64,000 bases of DNA from Streptomyces sp. WZ-12 (GTDB lineage: Bacteria > Actinomycetota > Actinomycetes > Streptomycetales > Streptomycetaceae): the NCBI RefSeq assembly GCF_028898845.1, contig NZ_CP118574.1, positions 7,799,001 to 7,863,000 on the forward strand, read 5' to 3'. How positions within the stretch are numbered: the first letter of the stretch is position 1; every line of letters begins with the position of its first letter. Both the position numbers and the translations under genes were made by a program. Under the pieces are notes generated by a model. That model was not told where the DNA came from, ran no database searches, and worked only from the letters and a program-made list of their open reading frames with translations. This document shows positions 1 to 7,972 of this stretch, one piece after another.

Positions 1-1119
1 GGTGAGAGGGCCTGCGGCGAGGGTGTGGAGGGGGACGCTCGCGGGCCAGCCTTGGGCAGCGGCGTAGGTGTACACCGTGAGGGCGCCGCCGACGGCTCCG
101 GCGAGACCGCCCCCCAGTCCCAGCAGGATGGCCTCGATGAGGAACTGGGTTGCCACCTGTCCGCTGCGGGCGCCCAGGGCCCGGCGCAGGCCGATCTCGC
201 CGCGGCGTTCCATGACGCCGACGACCATGGTGTTGGCGATGCCGACGCCGCCGACGAGGAGGGCGACTGCGGCGAGCGTGAGGACCAGGCCGGTCATGGT
301 GTTCTGAGTCTCGGTGCGGGCCTTGAGGAGGTCGGAGGGGCGGGTGACTGCGACTTCGGTGGGGTGGGCGGGGTTGGCGGTGGCTCCGGCCACGGACTGC
401 ACGGCGTCGACCCGCTCGGGGTGGGCTTGTACGTATACGGCGGAGGCGGTGCCGTCGGCGCCCAGGTGGGCGGTGGCCTGGGGCCAACCAACGAGGGCGG
501 AGGTGTCGAGGTCGGGGATGAGTTCGTTGGGTTGAAGGATGCCGATGACGGCGTACCACTGGCCGCCGAGCCAGACCTCTTGGCCGGGTGTGCTGATGCC
601 GAGGCGGCCGGCGGCCTGGTCGCCGAGCACGGTGACAGGGAGGTGCTGGCTGGCGGTGTCCAGCCAGCGGCCGGAGCGCAGTTGGGCGTGCAGGACGTCC
701 GGGAGGCTGAGCCGGGCCGCCTCGACGGCGATGCTGCCGTTCTGCTCGGTGGGCACCAGGTCGCTGCGGTAGACGTGGGCGGTGGTGTCGCCGGTCGCGG
801 TGACCCGCTGGACGGGGGCGATGTTGGCGAGCATCTTCTCGGCCTCGGGGGGCAGGGGCACCTTCTTCTGGTCGGTGTCCTTGCCGGGGCCCACGGTGAT
901 CACGTTCGAGCCGAGCCGGTCCAGGCGTTCCAGGAGATGGGCCTGGTTGGAGGAGGAGATCCCGGTGACCGCGACGGCGGCGGCGATGCCGAGTGAGATG
1001 CCGAGCGCCGACAGCGCCGAGCGCAAGCGGCGGGTGCGCGGGCCGAGCAGGCCCAGGCGCAGCAGGTCGGCGGGGCTCAGCCGGGTGGGACGCGGCGTGG
1101 TGATGTTACGGCGTTTCAA
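1..1119 (-). CDS. MacB-type ABC transporter permease (FtsX fold), partial
   Basis: This is the permease of a MacB-like efflux ABC system; its 3' end lies beyond the left edge. Translation from TTG at 1119 gives a cytoplasmic N-terminus, then a first membrane segment (about residues 25-45, SALGISLGIAAAVAVTGIS). A long extracytoplasmic region follows, then the FtsX core, with a membrane segment containing TLAAVALLVGGVGIANTM and the conserved MERRGEIGLRRALGA loop. About 373 codons are visible, close to the usual length of about 400. The start TTG overlaps the stop of the ATPase gene in a TTGA, so translation is coupled. Family assignment is secure; the exported substrate cannot be read from the sequence. 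Confidence 0.85.
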   Translation of the reverse strand, partial: MKRRNITTPRPTRLSPADLLRLGLLGPRTRRLRSALSALGISLGIAAAVAVTGISSSNQAHLLERLDRLGSNVITVGPGKDTDQKKVPLPPEAEKMLANIAPVQRVTATGDTTAHVYRSDLVPTEQNGSIAVEAARLSLPDVLHAQLRSGRWLDTASQHLPVTVLGDQAAGRLGISTPGQEVWLGGQWYAVIGILQPNELIPDLDTSALVGWPQATAHLGADGTASAVYVQAHPERVDAVQSVAGATANPAHPTEVAVTRPSDLLKARTETQNTMTGLVLTLAAVALLVGGVGIANTMVVGVMERRGEIGLRRALGARSGQVATQFLIEAILLGLGGGLAGAVGGALTVYTYAAAQGWPASVPLHTLAAGPLT

Positions 1120-1919
1120 CGGGACGCCTCCTCAGGGGCGTTGCCTCCGTCGGGGGTGTCGCTCTCGCCGGATTCCGGGAGCTGCGGAGAGGCGCTGGTC
1201 TCGTCGAAGGCTATGCGGCCGTCCTGGATGCCGATGCGGCGGGGGAAGGAGGCGGCCAGGTCGCGGTCGTGGGTGATGACCATCACGGTGGTACCTGTTG
1301 TGTTCAGGTGGCGCAACAGTTCGACGACGGCGGCTCCGGAGGCGGTGTCCAGAGCTCCAGTCGGCTCGTCGGCGAGCAGCAGGGCGGGGCGGCCGACGAG
1401 GGCGCGGGCGATGGCGACTCGCTGCTGTTCGCCGCCGGACAGCTGGCTGGGGTGATGGTCGAGTCGGTGGCCGAGGCCAACCTCGCGCAGTGCCTCGATG
1501 GCGCGTGAGCGGCGTAGCGAGGGGCTGGTACCGCTGTAGAGCAGGCCGGTGGTGACGTTCTCGACGGTGGTGAGGCCGGGCAGCAGGAAGAACTGCTGGA
1601 AGACGAAGCCGATGCGGTGGGCGCGCAGGGCGGCCACCTCCGGCTCCGTGAGGGTGGTCAGGTCGTCTCCTTCGAAGAGGAGTTGTCCATCGGTGGGCCG
1701 GTCGAGGGAGCCGAGCAGGGCGAGCAGGGTGGATTTGCCTGAGCCGGAGGGGCCGACGACGGCGACGAGTTCGCCCGGCGTCACGGTCAGGTCGATGTCG
1801 TGCAGGATGCGCAAGGGGGGCGTGGTGGGGTGTTTGCCGGGATATTCCTTGACGATGCCGCGCAGTTCCAGGACCGGTGGCACAGACGCCTTGTCGGGTG
1901 CGTCGAAGAGCGTGGTCAT
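1116..1919 (-). CDS. ABC transporter ATP-binding protein, MacB/LolD type
   Basis: This 267-aa ATPase powers the adjacent permease. It has Walker A GPSGSGKST near residue 57, a Q-loop (GFVFQQFFLLPG), the signature LSGGEQQRVAIARAL, Walker B LLLADEPTGALD and the switch histidine in MVITHDRD. The sequence is typical of the LolD/MacB/FtsE class that works with FtsX-fold permeases. Both ends overlap neighbours: its ATG shares ATGA with the stop of the membrane-fusion protein gene, and its stop shares TTGA with the permease start. The four genes are therefore one operon. The short acidic C-terminal tail (EESGDTPDGG-like) is outside the conserved fold. Confidence 0.92.
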   Translation of the reverse strand: MTTLFDAPDKASVPPVLELRGIVKEYPGKHPTTPPLRILHDIDLTVTPGELVAVVGPSGSGKSTLLALLGSLDRPTDGQLLFEGDDLTTLTEPEVAALRAHRIGFVFQQFFLLPGLTTVENVTTGLLYSGTSPSLRRSRAIEALREVGLGHRLDHHPSQLSGGEQQRVAIARALVGRPALLLADEPTGALDTASGAAVVELLRHLNTTGTTVMVITHDRDLAASFPRRIGIQDGRIAFDETSASPQLPESGESDTPDGGNAPEEASR

Positions 1920-3091
1920 GACGGGATCACCACCTGGTCGCCGGCCTTGATCTCGCCGGTGATCTGGGCCTTGGCGTTGGCGACGAGTCCGAGCTGAACG
2001 CGGACGAGCCGGGTCCGGCTGCCGCTGACCACCTGGACGCCGTAGCCTCCGCCGTCCAGCGCGAGCAGGGCGGTGACGGGGACGACGAGGGCGTCATCGA
2101 CGCTCTGGCCGGTGACGGTCACGGTCACCGAGGAAGGGCCTGCCTTCGCCGCCTGCTTCTGGCTGTCGAGGGCGATGGTCACGGTTGTCTTGCTCGTGTC
2201 GCCGCCTCCGCCGCTCTCGCCGCCACCGCCGTTGCCCTGTTGGTTGCCCGAGCCGCCCAGGCTGAGGGTGCGGATGGTGCCGGGGAGCCGAGTGCCGTCG
2301 GCCAGTTGGACGGTCACCTTGCCGCCGGGTTGGAACTGGGAGACCTGGTCGTCGGACGGCTGGAGCTGGGCCACCAGGTCGGTGCCGGTGACCTTGAGCA
2401 CCGCCGAGGCGCCGACGGTCGCGCCCAGCCGGGCGGGCACCTGCTGCACCCGTACTGTCGCCGAGGGCAGGACCACGACCGAGCCGAGCGTGACCTTGCC
2501 GGTCTGTTGGAGCCCGGCGGCCTTCTGCCAGCGCTCGACCGCGGTGACGGTCGATTTCGTGAACTTCTCGTCCACGCTCAGCCCGAGCCCGTCCGCGTAG
2601 CCGAGGTCGACGAGGTTGCGCTTGAGCTCCCGTACGTCCTCGCCTTCGGACATGCCCGCGGTGAGGTCGCGCCAGAGGGGGCGGTCGCCGGTGAACAGGA
2701 CGACGGGGGCGCCGTCGACCTCGTACAGCCGCCGCCCGGCCTTGATCCGGTCGCCCTCCTTGGGGAGCGCGGTGAGGACGCCGTGTCCCTGGGGGACCAC
2801 GTCGGTCGGGGTGCCGTAGGAAAGTTGCCCGGCCAGTTTCAGGCCGTCGGCGAGGGAGGTGCGCTGGACTTCGGCGGTGGTGTGGTGGCCCGTTGCGTGC
2901 CCGGTCCGTGTGAAGCCGCCGTGCCAGGGCTGGAGGACGGCCAAGGTCCCTGCGGCCAGGGCGGCCACCAGGACCGCGGAGACGATCACGGGCTTGCGGC
3001 GGAGCCGGGTACGCCGCGGGCCGGTGGAGTCGGTGTCCCCGTCCGGTGTGGGGTCCTGCGCGGTCGGTTCGGTGTCGGTGGTCACGGTCAC
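1916..3091 (-). CDS. Membrane-fusion / peptidoglycan-binding protein of the MacAB-like exporter
   Basis: This 391-aa protein has a basic cytoplasmic N-terminus, then one signal-anchor helix at about residues 36-52 (VIVSAVLVAALAAGTLAVLQ). A peptidoglycan-binding-type segment follows (about residues 145-200, DVRELKRNLVDLGYADG through AVERWQKAAGLQQTGKVTLG), and then a HlyD/MacA-like beta-barrel region. A Gly/Ser-rich loop (QQGNGGGGESGGGGD) sits near residue 290. In Gram-positive MacAB-like systems such proteins extend the exporter into the cell wall. It is coupled by ATGA overlaps to the lipoprotein gene upstream and to the ATPase downstream. Confidence 0.85.
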   Translation of the reverse strand: MTVTTDTEPTAQDPTPDGDTDSTGPRRTRLRRKPVIVSAVLVAALAAGTLAVLQPWHGGFTRTGHATGHHTTAEVQRTSLADGLKLAGQLSYGTPTDVVPQGHGVLTALPKEGDRIKAGRRLYEVDGAPVVLFTGDRPLWRDLTAGMSEGEDVRELKRNLVDLGYADGLGLSVDEKFTKSTVTAVERWQKAAGLQQTGKVTLGSVVVLPSATVRVQQVPARLGATVGASAVLKVTGTDLVAQLQPSDDQVSQFQPGGKVTVQLADGTRLPGTIRTLSLGGSGNQQGNGGGGESGGGGDTSKTTVTIALDSQKQAAKAGPSSVTVTVTGQSVDDALVVPVTALLALDGGGYGVQVVSGSRTRLVRVQLGLVANAKAQITGEIKAGDQVVIPS

Positions 3092-3651
3092 GACGCCACC
3101 TGGATACCGGGGCCGGGAACCTTAGTGCAGGCCTTCGCGGCCACACCGAACTTCGCCTTGTCCCACTTCTTGGGGTCGACCACGATCACGCCGGTCTTGG
3201 GGTCGGGGTCGGGGGCGTCCGTATAGCCGTTCTCGCGCAGGCAGGCGACGTACTTGCGCGCCTGCTCGATCGCCTTCTGCTTGCCTTGCTCCCGGACCTG
3301 CTGCATGCCCGGCACCTTGGCGTTGCAGGTCTTCTCCGCCTGGTCGTAGGCACTGTTGTCCGCGCCGCCGTTCTTGCCCTCCGCCCCACCCGCCGGGACC
3401 TGGATCTCGCCCTTGGGGCCGATGGTCACTCCGGTCTGTCCTTCCTGGTGCATGCAGTCGACCCACTGCTGCCGGACGGCCCGCTGGTCCTTCGGCTTTC
3501 CGCTCGTGCCCGCTCCGCCGCCTCCGGCCACGTCAGGCGCTTTCTGCTCTGCCGAACAGCCACTCACGGACACCACGGCCGCGACGGACAGCGCCGTCAC
3601 TGTGCTCCACGTGGCCCAGACGGCCCTGGTGCCGTACCCCTTGAAGCGCAT
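3088..3651 (-). CDS. Secreted lipoprotein, first gene of the exporter operon
   Basis: This 187-aa protein has a lipoprotein signal: positive MRFKGYGTR, a hydrophobic stretch, then VSGCS with the lipidated Cys near residue 32. The mature part carries two pairs of motifs with single cysteines (WVDCMHQEGQ, KTCNAK, YVACLRENGY) and ends in a DPDPKTGVIVVDPKKW segment. Proteins of this sort commonly lead streptomycete MacAB-like operons that diverge from OmpR-type two-component systems. The function is not established; it may be an accessory or sensor component. Its stop overlaps the next start (ATGA). Confidence 0.8.
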   Translation of the reverse strand: MRFKGYGTRAVWATWSTVTALSVAAVVSVSGCSAEQKAPDVAGGGGAGTSGKPKDQRAVRQQWVDCMHQEGQTGVTIGPKGEIQVPAGGAEGKNGGADNSAYDQAEKTCNAKVPGMQQVREQGKQKAIEQARKYVACLRENGYTDAPDPDPKTGVIVVDPKKWDKAKFGVAAKACTKVPGPGIQVAS

Positions 3652-3721
3652 GACACGCCCCTCCTGTGGTCTGCCGGTCCGCTACGTCCGGACCGGTCAC
3701 CTCAAGAAGTACGGGGCGGGC

Positions 3722-3766
3722 GGTGAGCCACCGGTGAGCATCCGGCTAACCCGTGGCTAACCCGTG
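3722..3766. promoter_or_regulatory. Four 11-bp-phased direct repeats, candidate response-regulator operator
   Basis: Heptamers GGTGAGC (3722), GGTGAGC (3733), GGCTAAC (3744) and GGCTAAC (3755) start exactly 11 bp apart. The last two belong to a perfect tandem copy of an 11-bp unit. OmpR/PhoB-family regulators bind tandem direct repeats with about one helical turn of spacing. The array lies between the exporter operon and the response regulator gene, 52 bp upstream of the latter's ATG, so autoregulation and exporter control are both plausible. Confidence 0.6.
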
Positions 3767-3817
3767 CCAAGGCATCCTGGAGGGGACAGAGCGGGACATG
3801 AGGGGCCGGAGTGACGG

Positions 3818-4471
3818 ATGCGCGTACTGATCGTCGAGGACGAGGCGGAGCTGGCGGCGATGCTCGTCGACGGCCTCAAGGGCGAGGGCATGGCATGCGA
3901 CATCGCCCCTGACGGGGCGCGCGCCCTGGAGATGACGGCCGCCAAGACGTACGACGTCATCATCCTGGACCGCGACCTGCCGCAGGTGAGCGGTGACACC
4001 GTATGCCGCACCCTGAACGCCACCGAATACCCGGCCCGCATTCTCATGCTCACCGCCGCGGGCACCCTCGCCGACCTCGTCGACGGGCTCGGCCACGGAG
4101 CCGACGACTACCTCGCCAAGCCCTTCTCCTACCTCGAACTCGTCGCCCGGCTACGGGCGCTGGGACGCCGCGCGCCCGCCCCCGCCGCCACCGTCCTGAC
4201 CCGACGCGGCATCAGCCTGGACACCGTCCGGCGCACCGCCGAGCGCGACGGCGCCCCGCTCCGCCTCACGCCCCGCGAACTGGGCGTCCTGGAGATCCTC
4301 CTCGCCGCCGACGGCGCCCCCGTGCACCCCGGCGAGCTCTTCGAGCGGCTGTGGGACTCCGCCCTCGACCCGAACACCTCCGCGGTCAAGGTCGCTGTCC
4401 ATCAACTGCGCCGCAAGCTCGGCGCCCCCTCGGTCATCGAGACCGACCCCGGCTTCGGATACCGCCTGTGA
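3818..4471 (+). CDS. OmpR-family response regulator
   Basis: This 217-aa regulator has a receiver domain at residues 1-115: acidic EDE at 7-9, phospho-acceptor Asp51 in ILDRDLP, and a Lys in DDYLAKPFSY. A C-terminal winged helix follows, with LTPRELGVLEILLAADG and the VKVAVHQLRRKLG recognition helix region. It is followed by a histidine kinase with a GTGA overlap and faces the MacAB-like operon across a short intergenic region carrying phased repeats. It most likely controls that exporter. Confidence 0.93.
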   Translation: MRVLIVEDEAELAAMLVDGLKGEGMACDIAPDGARALEMTAAKTYDVIILDRDLPQVSGDTVCRTLNATEYPARILMLTAAGTLADLVDGLGHGADDYLAKPFSYLELVARLRALGRRAPAPAATVLTRRGISLDTVRRTAERDGAPLRLTPRELGVLEILLAADGAPVHPGELFERLWDSALDPNTSAVKVAVHQLRRKLGAPSVIETDPGFGYRL

Positions 4472-5706
4472 ACCCGGCCTCCCTCATGTCGCGCCCGCGC
4501 CGCGGTCTGACCCTGCGCGCCCGGCTCACCTGCACGACGGTTGTCACCTTCGCGTTCCTCGGCGGCGGCCTGCTGCTGCTGAACTGGCTGAGCGTGCGCC
4601 AGCTGATCGCCATCCACCGCGATCTGCTCACGCCCGACTCCGTCCCATCGTCGGCTCCCCGCCCGACCTCGGCACCGGTGATCCCGTCCGCACCGACCGG
4701 CCCCGCCCACCCGCCGCCGGGCTCCGTCCGCTCCGAGGCCACTTCCGCCCACAGTTTCGAGGACTTCAAGCGCTCCGTTCTGACCGGCCTGTTCACCCAC
4801 TCCCTCATCCTGCTGGCCGCCTTCACCGCCCTGGCCGCCCTGCTCGCCTGGTGGTTCAGCCGCCGCTCCCTACGCCGCCTCGGCCACGTCGCCGAAGCCG
4901 CCGCCCGCATCAACAACGGCAACCACCTCGGCGAACGGCTCGCCCTGACCGGCCCCCACGACGAGGTGGGTCGGCTCGGCGACACCATCGACGCCATGCT
5001 CGAACGCCTGGAGCAGAGCTTCACCGCCCAGCGCCGCTTCACCGCCCAGGCCTCCCACGAACTGCGCACCCCCCTCACCATCCAGCGCACCGCCCTGGAG
5101 ATCCCCCTCTCCCAGGGCCGCGTCCCCGCCGCCCTGGAACCCGCCCTGCGCGCCGCGCTCAACGCCACCACCCGCAGCGAGAACCTCCTCGCCTCCCTCC
5201 TCGCCCTAGCCCGCGGCGAGAGCGGCCTGACCACTGCCCGCCCCACCGACCTCGCCGACACCGTCCGCACAGCCCTCGCCGACCTGCGCACGGAGATCAC
5301 CGAACGCGACATCCACATACGCACGCGACTGAACCCGGCACCCGTCACCGGCGACCCTGCGCTCCTCGCCCAACTCACCCTCAACCTCCTCGCCAACGCC
5401 GTCCGCCACAACCACCCCGGCGGCCACGTCCACCTCACCACCGGCGAGACACAATCCGGCGCCTGGATCGAGGTCACCAACACCGGCACACTCATCGACC
5501 CGACCCAGATCCCCGCCCTCTTCGAACCGTTCCACCGCGCCACAGCCCCCAGCATCAAGGGCGCCGGCCTCGGCCTGGCCGTCGTACGCGCCATCACCGG
5601 CGCCCACCACGGCGACGTACACGCCCACCCCAACCCCGAGGGCGGCCTCATCGTCCGCGCCGAGCTCGGGTCCGGAGGCGGGTTCAGGGGGTGCGACGGC
5701 GCTTGA
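4468..5706 (+). CDS. Sensor histidine kinase, OmpR-system partner
   Basis: The start is taken as GTG 4468, overlapping the regulator stop; ATG 4486 is an alternative. The 412-aa protein has a first membrane helix at about residues 22-44, a short Pro/Ser/Ala-rich extracytoplasmic loop (about 55-95), and a second helix at about 108-130. HAMP comes next, then the HisKA box with His197 (ASHELRTPLT), then HATPase motifs NLLANAVRHN and GAGLGLAVVRAITG. The small low-complexity sensor loop suggests detection of a membrane or envelope signal rather than a folded ligand domain. It is co-transcribed with the response regulator. Confidence 0.92.
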   Translation: MNPASLMSRPRRGLTLRARLTCTTVVTFAFLGGGLLLLNWLSVRQLIAIHRDLLTPDSVPSSAPRPTSAPVIPSAPTGPAHPPPGSVRSEATSAHSFEDFKRSVLTGLFTHSLILLAAFTALAALLAWWFSRRSLRRLGHVAEAAARINNGNHLGERLALTGPHDEVGRLGDTIDAMLERLEQSFTAQRRFTAQASHELRTPLTIQRTALEIPLSQGRVPAALEPALRAALNATTRSENLLASLLALARGESGLTTARPTDLADTVRTALADLRTEITERDIHIRTRLNPAPVTGDPALLAQLTLNLLANAVRHNHPGGHVHLTTGETQSGAWIEVTNTGTLIDPTQIPALFEPFHRATAPSIKGAGLGLAVVRAITGAHHGDVHAHPNPEGGLIVRAELGSGGGFRGCDGA

Positions 5707-5917
5707 GAGGGTGATTGACGGGCCTGATTCCACAACAGCGACCTGGTGGTCGACGCAGCCAACAGCCGCGCAGTTGCTCGCCGATCAGAGGGCGTCAACT
5801 GGTCGGGTCTGGCCCGTAGTCGGTGGTGACCGGATAGCCGCCATCAGGGCAGGAGGATGCGGTGGCCGGGGGAGAGGGGGAGGGTGCAGGGAGCAACACC
5901 CCAGTACGGAGGCCCAC

Positions 5918-6118
5918 ATGGTCGCGCCGACCTTGCTGCACCTCTCACCGGAGCGGCTGGAGTACCTGGAGCAGATCACCGACGTGGTCCAGCTGCGGGT
6001 GGTGCTGTACCTCTCGCCGAAGCCGCCCACCGGGCGTCGCTCCCGGGAGTACCCCAGTGGCCGCCCGAATCCGTGGTGTGCCGCGCACCTGCGCCGCCAC
6101 CGCCACCGCCACCGGTGA
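5918..6118 (+). CDS. Small hypothetical protein, perhaps a truncated gene
   Basis: ATG 5918 has a good ribosome site (ACGGAGG) five bases upstream. The first 33 residues look coding (APTLLHLSPERLEYLEQITD, then VVQLRVVLYLSPK). The remainder is Arg/His-rich (HLRRHRHRHR) and looks like read-through of non-coding sequence. It lies at the left border of a debris zone that also holds a replication-relaxation fragment, so it may be the surviving 5' end of a longer element-borne gene. I do not recognise the family. Confidence 0.35.
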   Translation: MVAPTLLHLSPERLEYLEQITDVVQLRVVLYLSPKPPTGRRSREYPSGRPNPWCAAHLRRHRHRHR

Positions 6119-6159
6119 GTTCGGGACATCGGGCATCCGGTACGAGCATCGGCGATGTC

Positions 6160-6415
6160 GTGCACATCGTCGGTGCGCACGACGCACGGCATTGCGCACA
6201 CCGGATGCCGCGCGAGGGTGTCGTGCACGCTCGGCTCGCCTCACTCAGTGCGCATCCGTTGCTCGGGGCGCTCCCCGGCAGTCAGTCCGCCGTCTGTGTG
6301 GAGAGGCGGTGTGCGGAGTACGGTGCACTCCCCGCTCTACGGTGCGCACCATCGGGCGGAAGAGGCACGACATCGTGCGCACTGACCGGAGGGTGGACTC
6401 CAGCGTGGTGTGCAC
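6160..6415. repeat. Cluster of GTGCGCAC / GTGCAC palindromes
   Basis: In about 255 bp the perfect 8-bp palindrome GTGCGCAC occurs three times (6173, 6342, 6375). The related GTGCAC occurs at 6160, 6224, 6323 and 6410, with near copies TGCGCA at 6193 and GTGCGCAT at 6249. No convincing gene covers the stretch. Such clustering is far above what scattered chance copies would give and resembles a multi-site binding region, for example a replication or partition region of a mobile element. The function is inferred only. Confidence 0.4.
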
Positions 6416-6899
6416 CGTCAGCATTCGCCTCGCCTGAACTCCGGCCGGGCGGCGTGGCGTCAGCCACGGACAAACCCGCCTGGTCCAGGGGCAGTCAAGG
6501 CGAAAACGGACGCCCATCGGTACTGATCGTTGGGATGTGGGCGAGGAGTGCTGCCTCACGGAGGCCCTGGCCCGTACGTACATCCGCGTGCGGACTGGAC
6601 GACCGCCGCTCCGGCCAGTAAGTCGGAGGGTTGAGGACACACTGTCCCTACCCGACCGACCCGCGCCTTCCCATCGCTGCGCGCGGCGGCGGTCCTGGAG
6701 TCTCGCCCGCCGGCAAGGTGTCGGCTGCTGGGCAAGCCTTGGTGAGGCCCTGCCGCCGGCGCTTGTGTTCCCACTGCCGAAGCCACTTCCGGGTCCCCCA
6801 CCTGAGCAGAGCACCCATCATTCCCTCTTGTCCCCACGGGTTTCCACGCCTGCGTCGGATCGTCACACCTCCCTTCTCTCCCTCGGCACAGAGAAGGCG

Positions 6900-7250
6900 A
6901 TGTGGCGCATGCGCTGGTCCGCGCCCGGCTCGGAGTTCGGTCGGGATGTGCATCCGCCGGTCCTGCTCGTCTTCCACCAACTCGGCCCCCGCCCCGCCTT
7001 GAGGCAGATGGACAAGGTCGCCAACCTCACCGACCGGCACTGGCGCGGCGAGTGGAACGAGTACGGCGAATTCCACGACTACGGCGGCTGCGTCCCGATC
7101 GTGGCAACCACGCTGGAATGGCCGCGCGAGTACGGCCCGTACGGTGCTGCGTTTTGGCGGTTCGGCCGCGAAGGCCGCCAGCCCCTGCGGCAGGCGATCG
7201 GCAACCCCCGCAGGGACGCCAACCTTGCTCGCCGCCGCGCAGAAGCTTGA
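6900..7250 (+). pseudogene. Replication-relaxation (Replic_Relax) protein, C-terminal fragment ended by in-frame TGA
   Basis: From ATG 6900 the frame encodes MWRMRWSAPGSEFGRDVHPP, a VLLVFHQLGPRP segment, HWRGEWNEYGEFHDYGG, then IVATTLEWPREYGPYGAAFW. This matches what I know of the C-terminal part of actinobacterial Replic_Relax proteins of integrative and plasmid elements. The N-terminal two thirds are not recognisable upstream in any frame. The frame stops at TGA 7248, yet the same frame continues with a charged linker and a CxxC domain that look like the natural continuation. I therefore regard it as a decayed remnant. Confidence 0.55.
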
Positions 7251-7286
7251 GAAGAACAACGACGCCAGGAGGAACGGGAAGCCACG

Positions 7287-7553
7287 GTGCGGGAAGCCCG
7301 GCGCCCTGTGTGCACGGACTGCGGGAACAAGTTCACCGACGACCGGTGGGCGGCGGCCGACACACGGGGCTGGCGCCAGCCGCGGGAGTCGCACCCGCAC
7401 CTGTGCGAGGACTGCCAGAGCCGGGCTGTTGTAGCCGAGCAGCAGGCCGAAGCCGCCGAACGTGAGCGCCAGGAGTCAGAGCGCCAGCGGCAGGAGGCGG
7501 AGGCTGAACAGGCCGTGCGGAAGGCCGGCTGGTTCTCGCGCTTCCGCACCTGA
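7287..7553 (+). CDS. CxxC zinc-ribbon / coiled-coil fragment, probably the displaced tail of the same gene
   Basis: Read from GTG 7287 this gives 88 aa with VCTDCGNKF and LCEDCQSRA (two CxxC pairs, probably one zinc site). A strongly charged Glu/Arg/Gln helix follows (AEQQAEAAERERQESERQRQ), ending KAGWFSRFRT. The reading frame is continuous with the preceding Replic_Relax fragment apart from the TGA at 7248-7250, and the intervening codons (EEQRRQEEREAT) are in the same style. It is most likely the C-terminal part of that interrupted gene; independent translation from GTG is possible but has no clear ribosome site. Confidence 0.4.
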   Translation: MREARRPVCTDCGNKFTDDRWAAADTRGWRQPRESHPHLCEDCQSRAVVAEQQAEAAERERQESERQRQEAEAEQAVRKAGWFSRFRT

Positions 7554-7972
7554 CCGGGCCCAAGCCTCGCACCGGCGGCGCTGACAAGCCCAAGGTCCGC
7601 TCGGGCGAGCCGAGTTGTCAGTGGCGGCTGGAGGTTCGACCCGCGAGGCGGTGTGGTGCTGGCTACCGCTTGCGCCGCCATCGTGTGAACAGTCCGCGGA
7701 TCCCTGTTCGCGTCACAGCGGTGGGTTGCTCTGGCTGGGATGCCGAAGCCGGCGGGATGTGGGTTCGACAGGAGCACCGGCGGCTGGGGGGCGCGCTGGC
7801 CGAGGGGGAAGCGAGGCGTCGGATGACGCCGACGGAGGTCGATTGAATGGGAGTTGGCTTCGGGCCTCTGCGGGCGGTGAAATCGGTTTGGGTACTGGAG
7901 GCGTGGGCTCGGTTGGCGTGAAGCGACAGCAACGTCGATGGCGCGCACGGAGCGGTCATCGCTGGCCAATCC
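7554..7972. other. Intergenic stretch without a recognisable gene
   Basis: Open frames here are short, overlap in several frames and show no family I recognise. The stretch separates the mobile-element debris from the 3' end of the cydB gene. No tRNA or obvious att-site direct repeat was seen. Confidence 0.5.

Noticed and set aside
25..996. Long plus-strand open frame of 323 codons opposite the MacB-like permease
   Set aside because: It is Gly/Ala-rich, antisense to a clear permease reading with FtsX motifs, and is typical of a GC-rich antisense frame.
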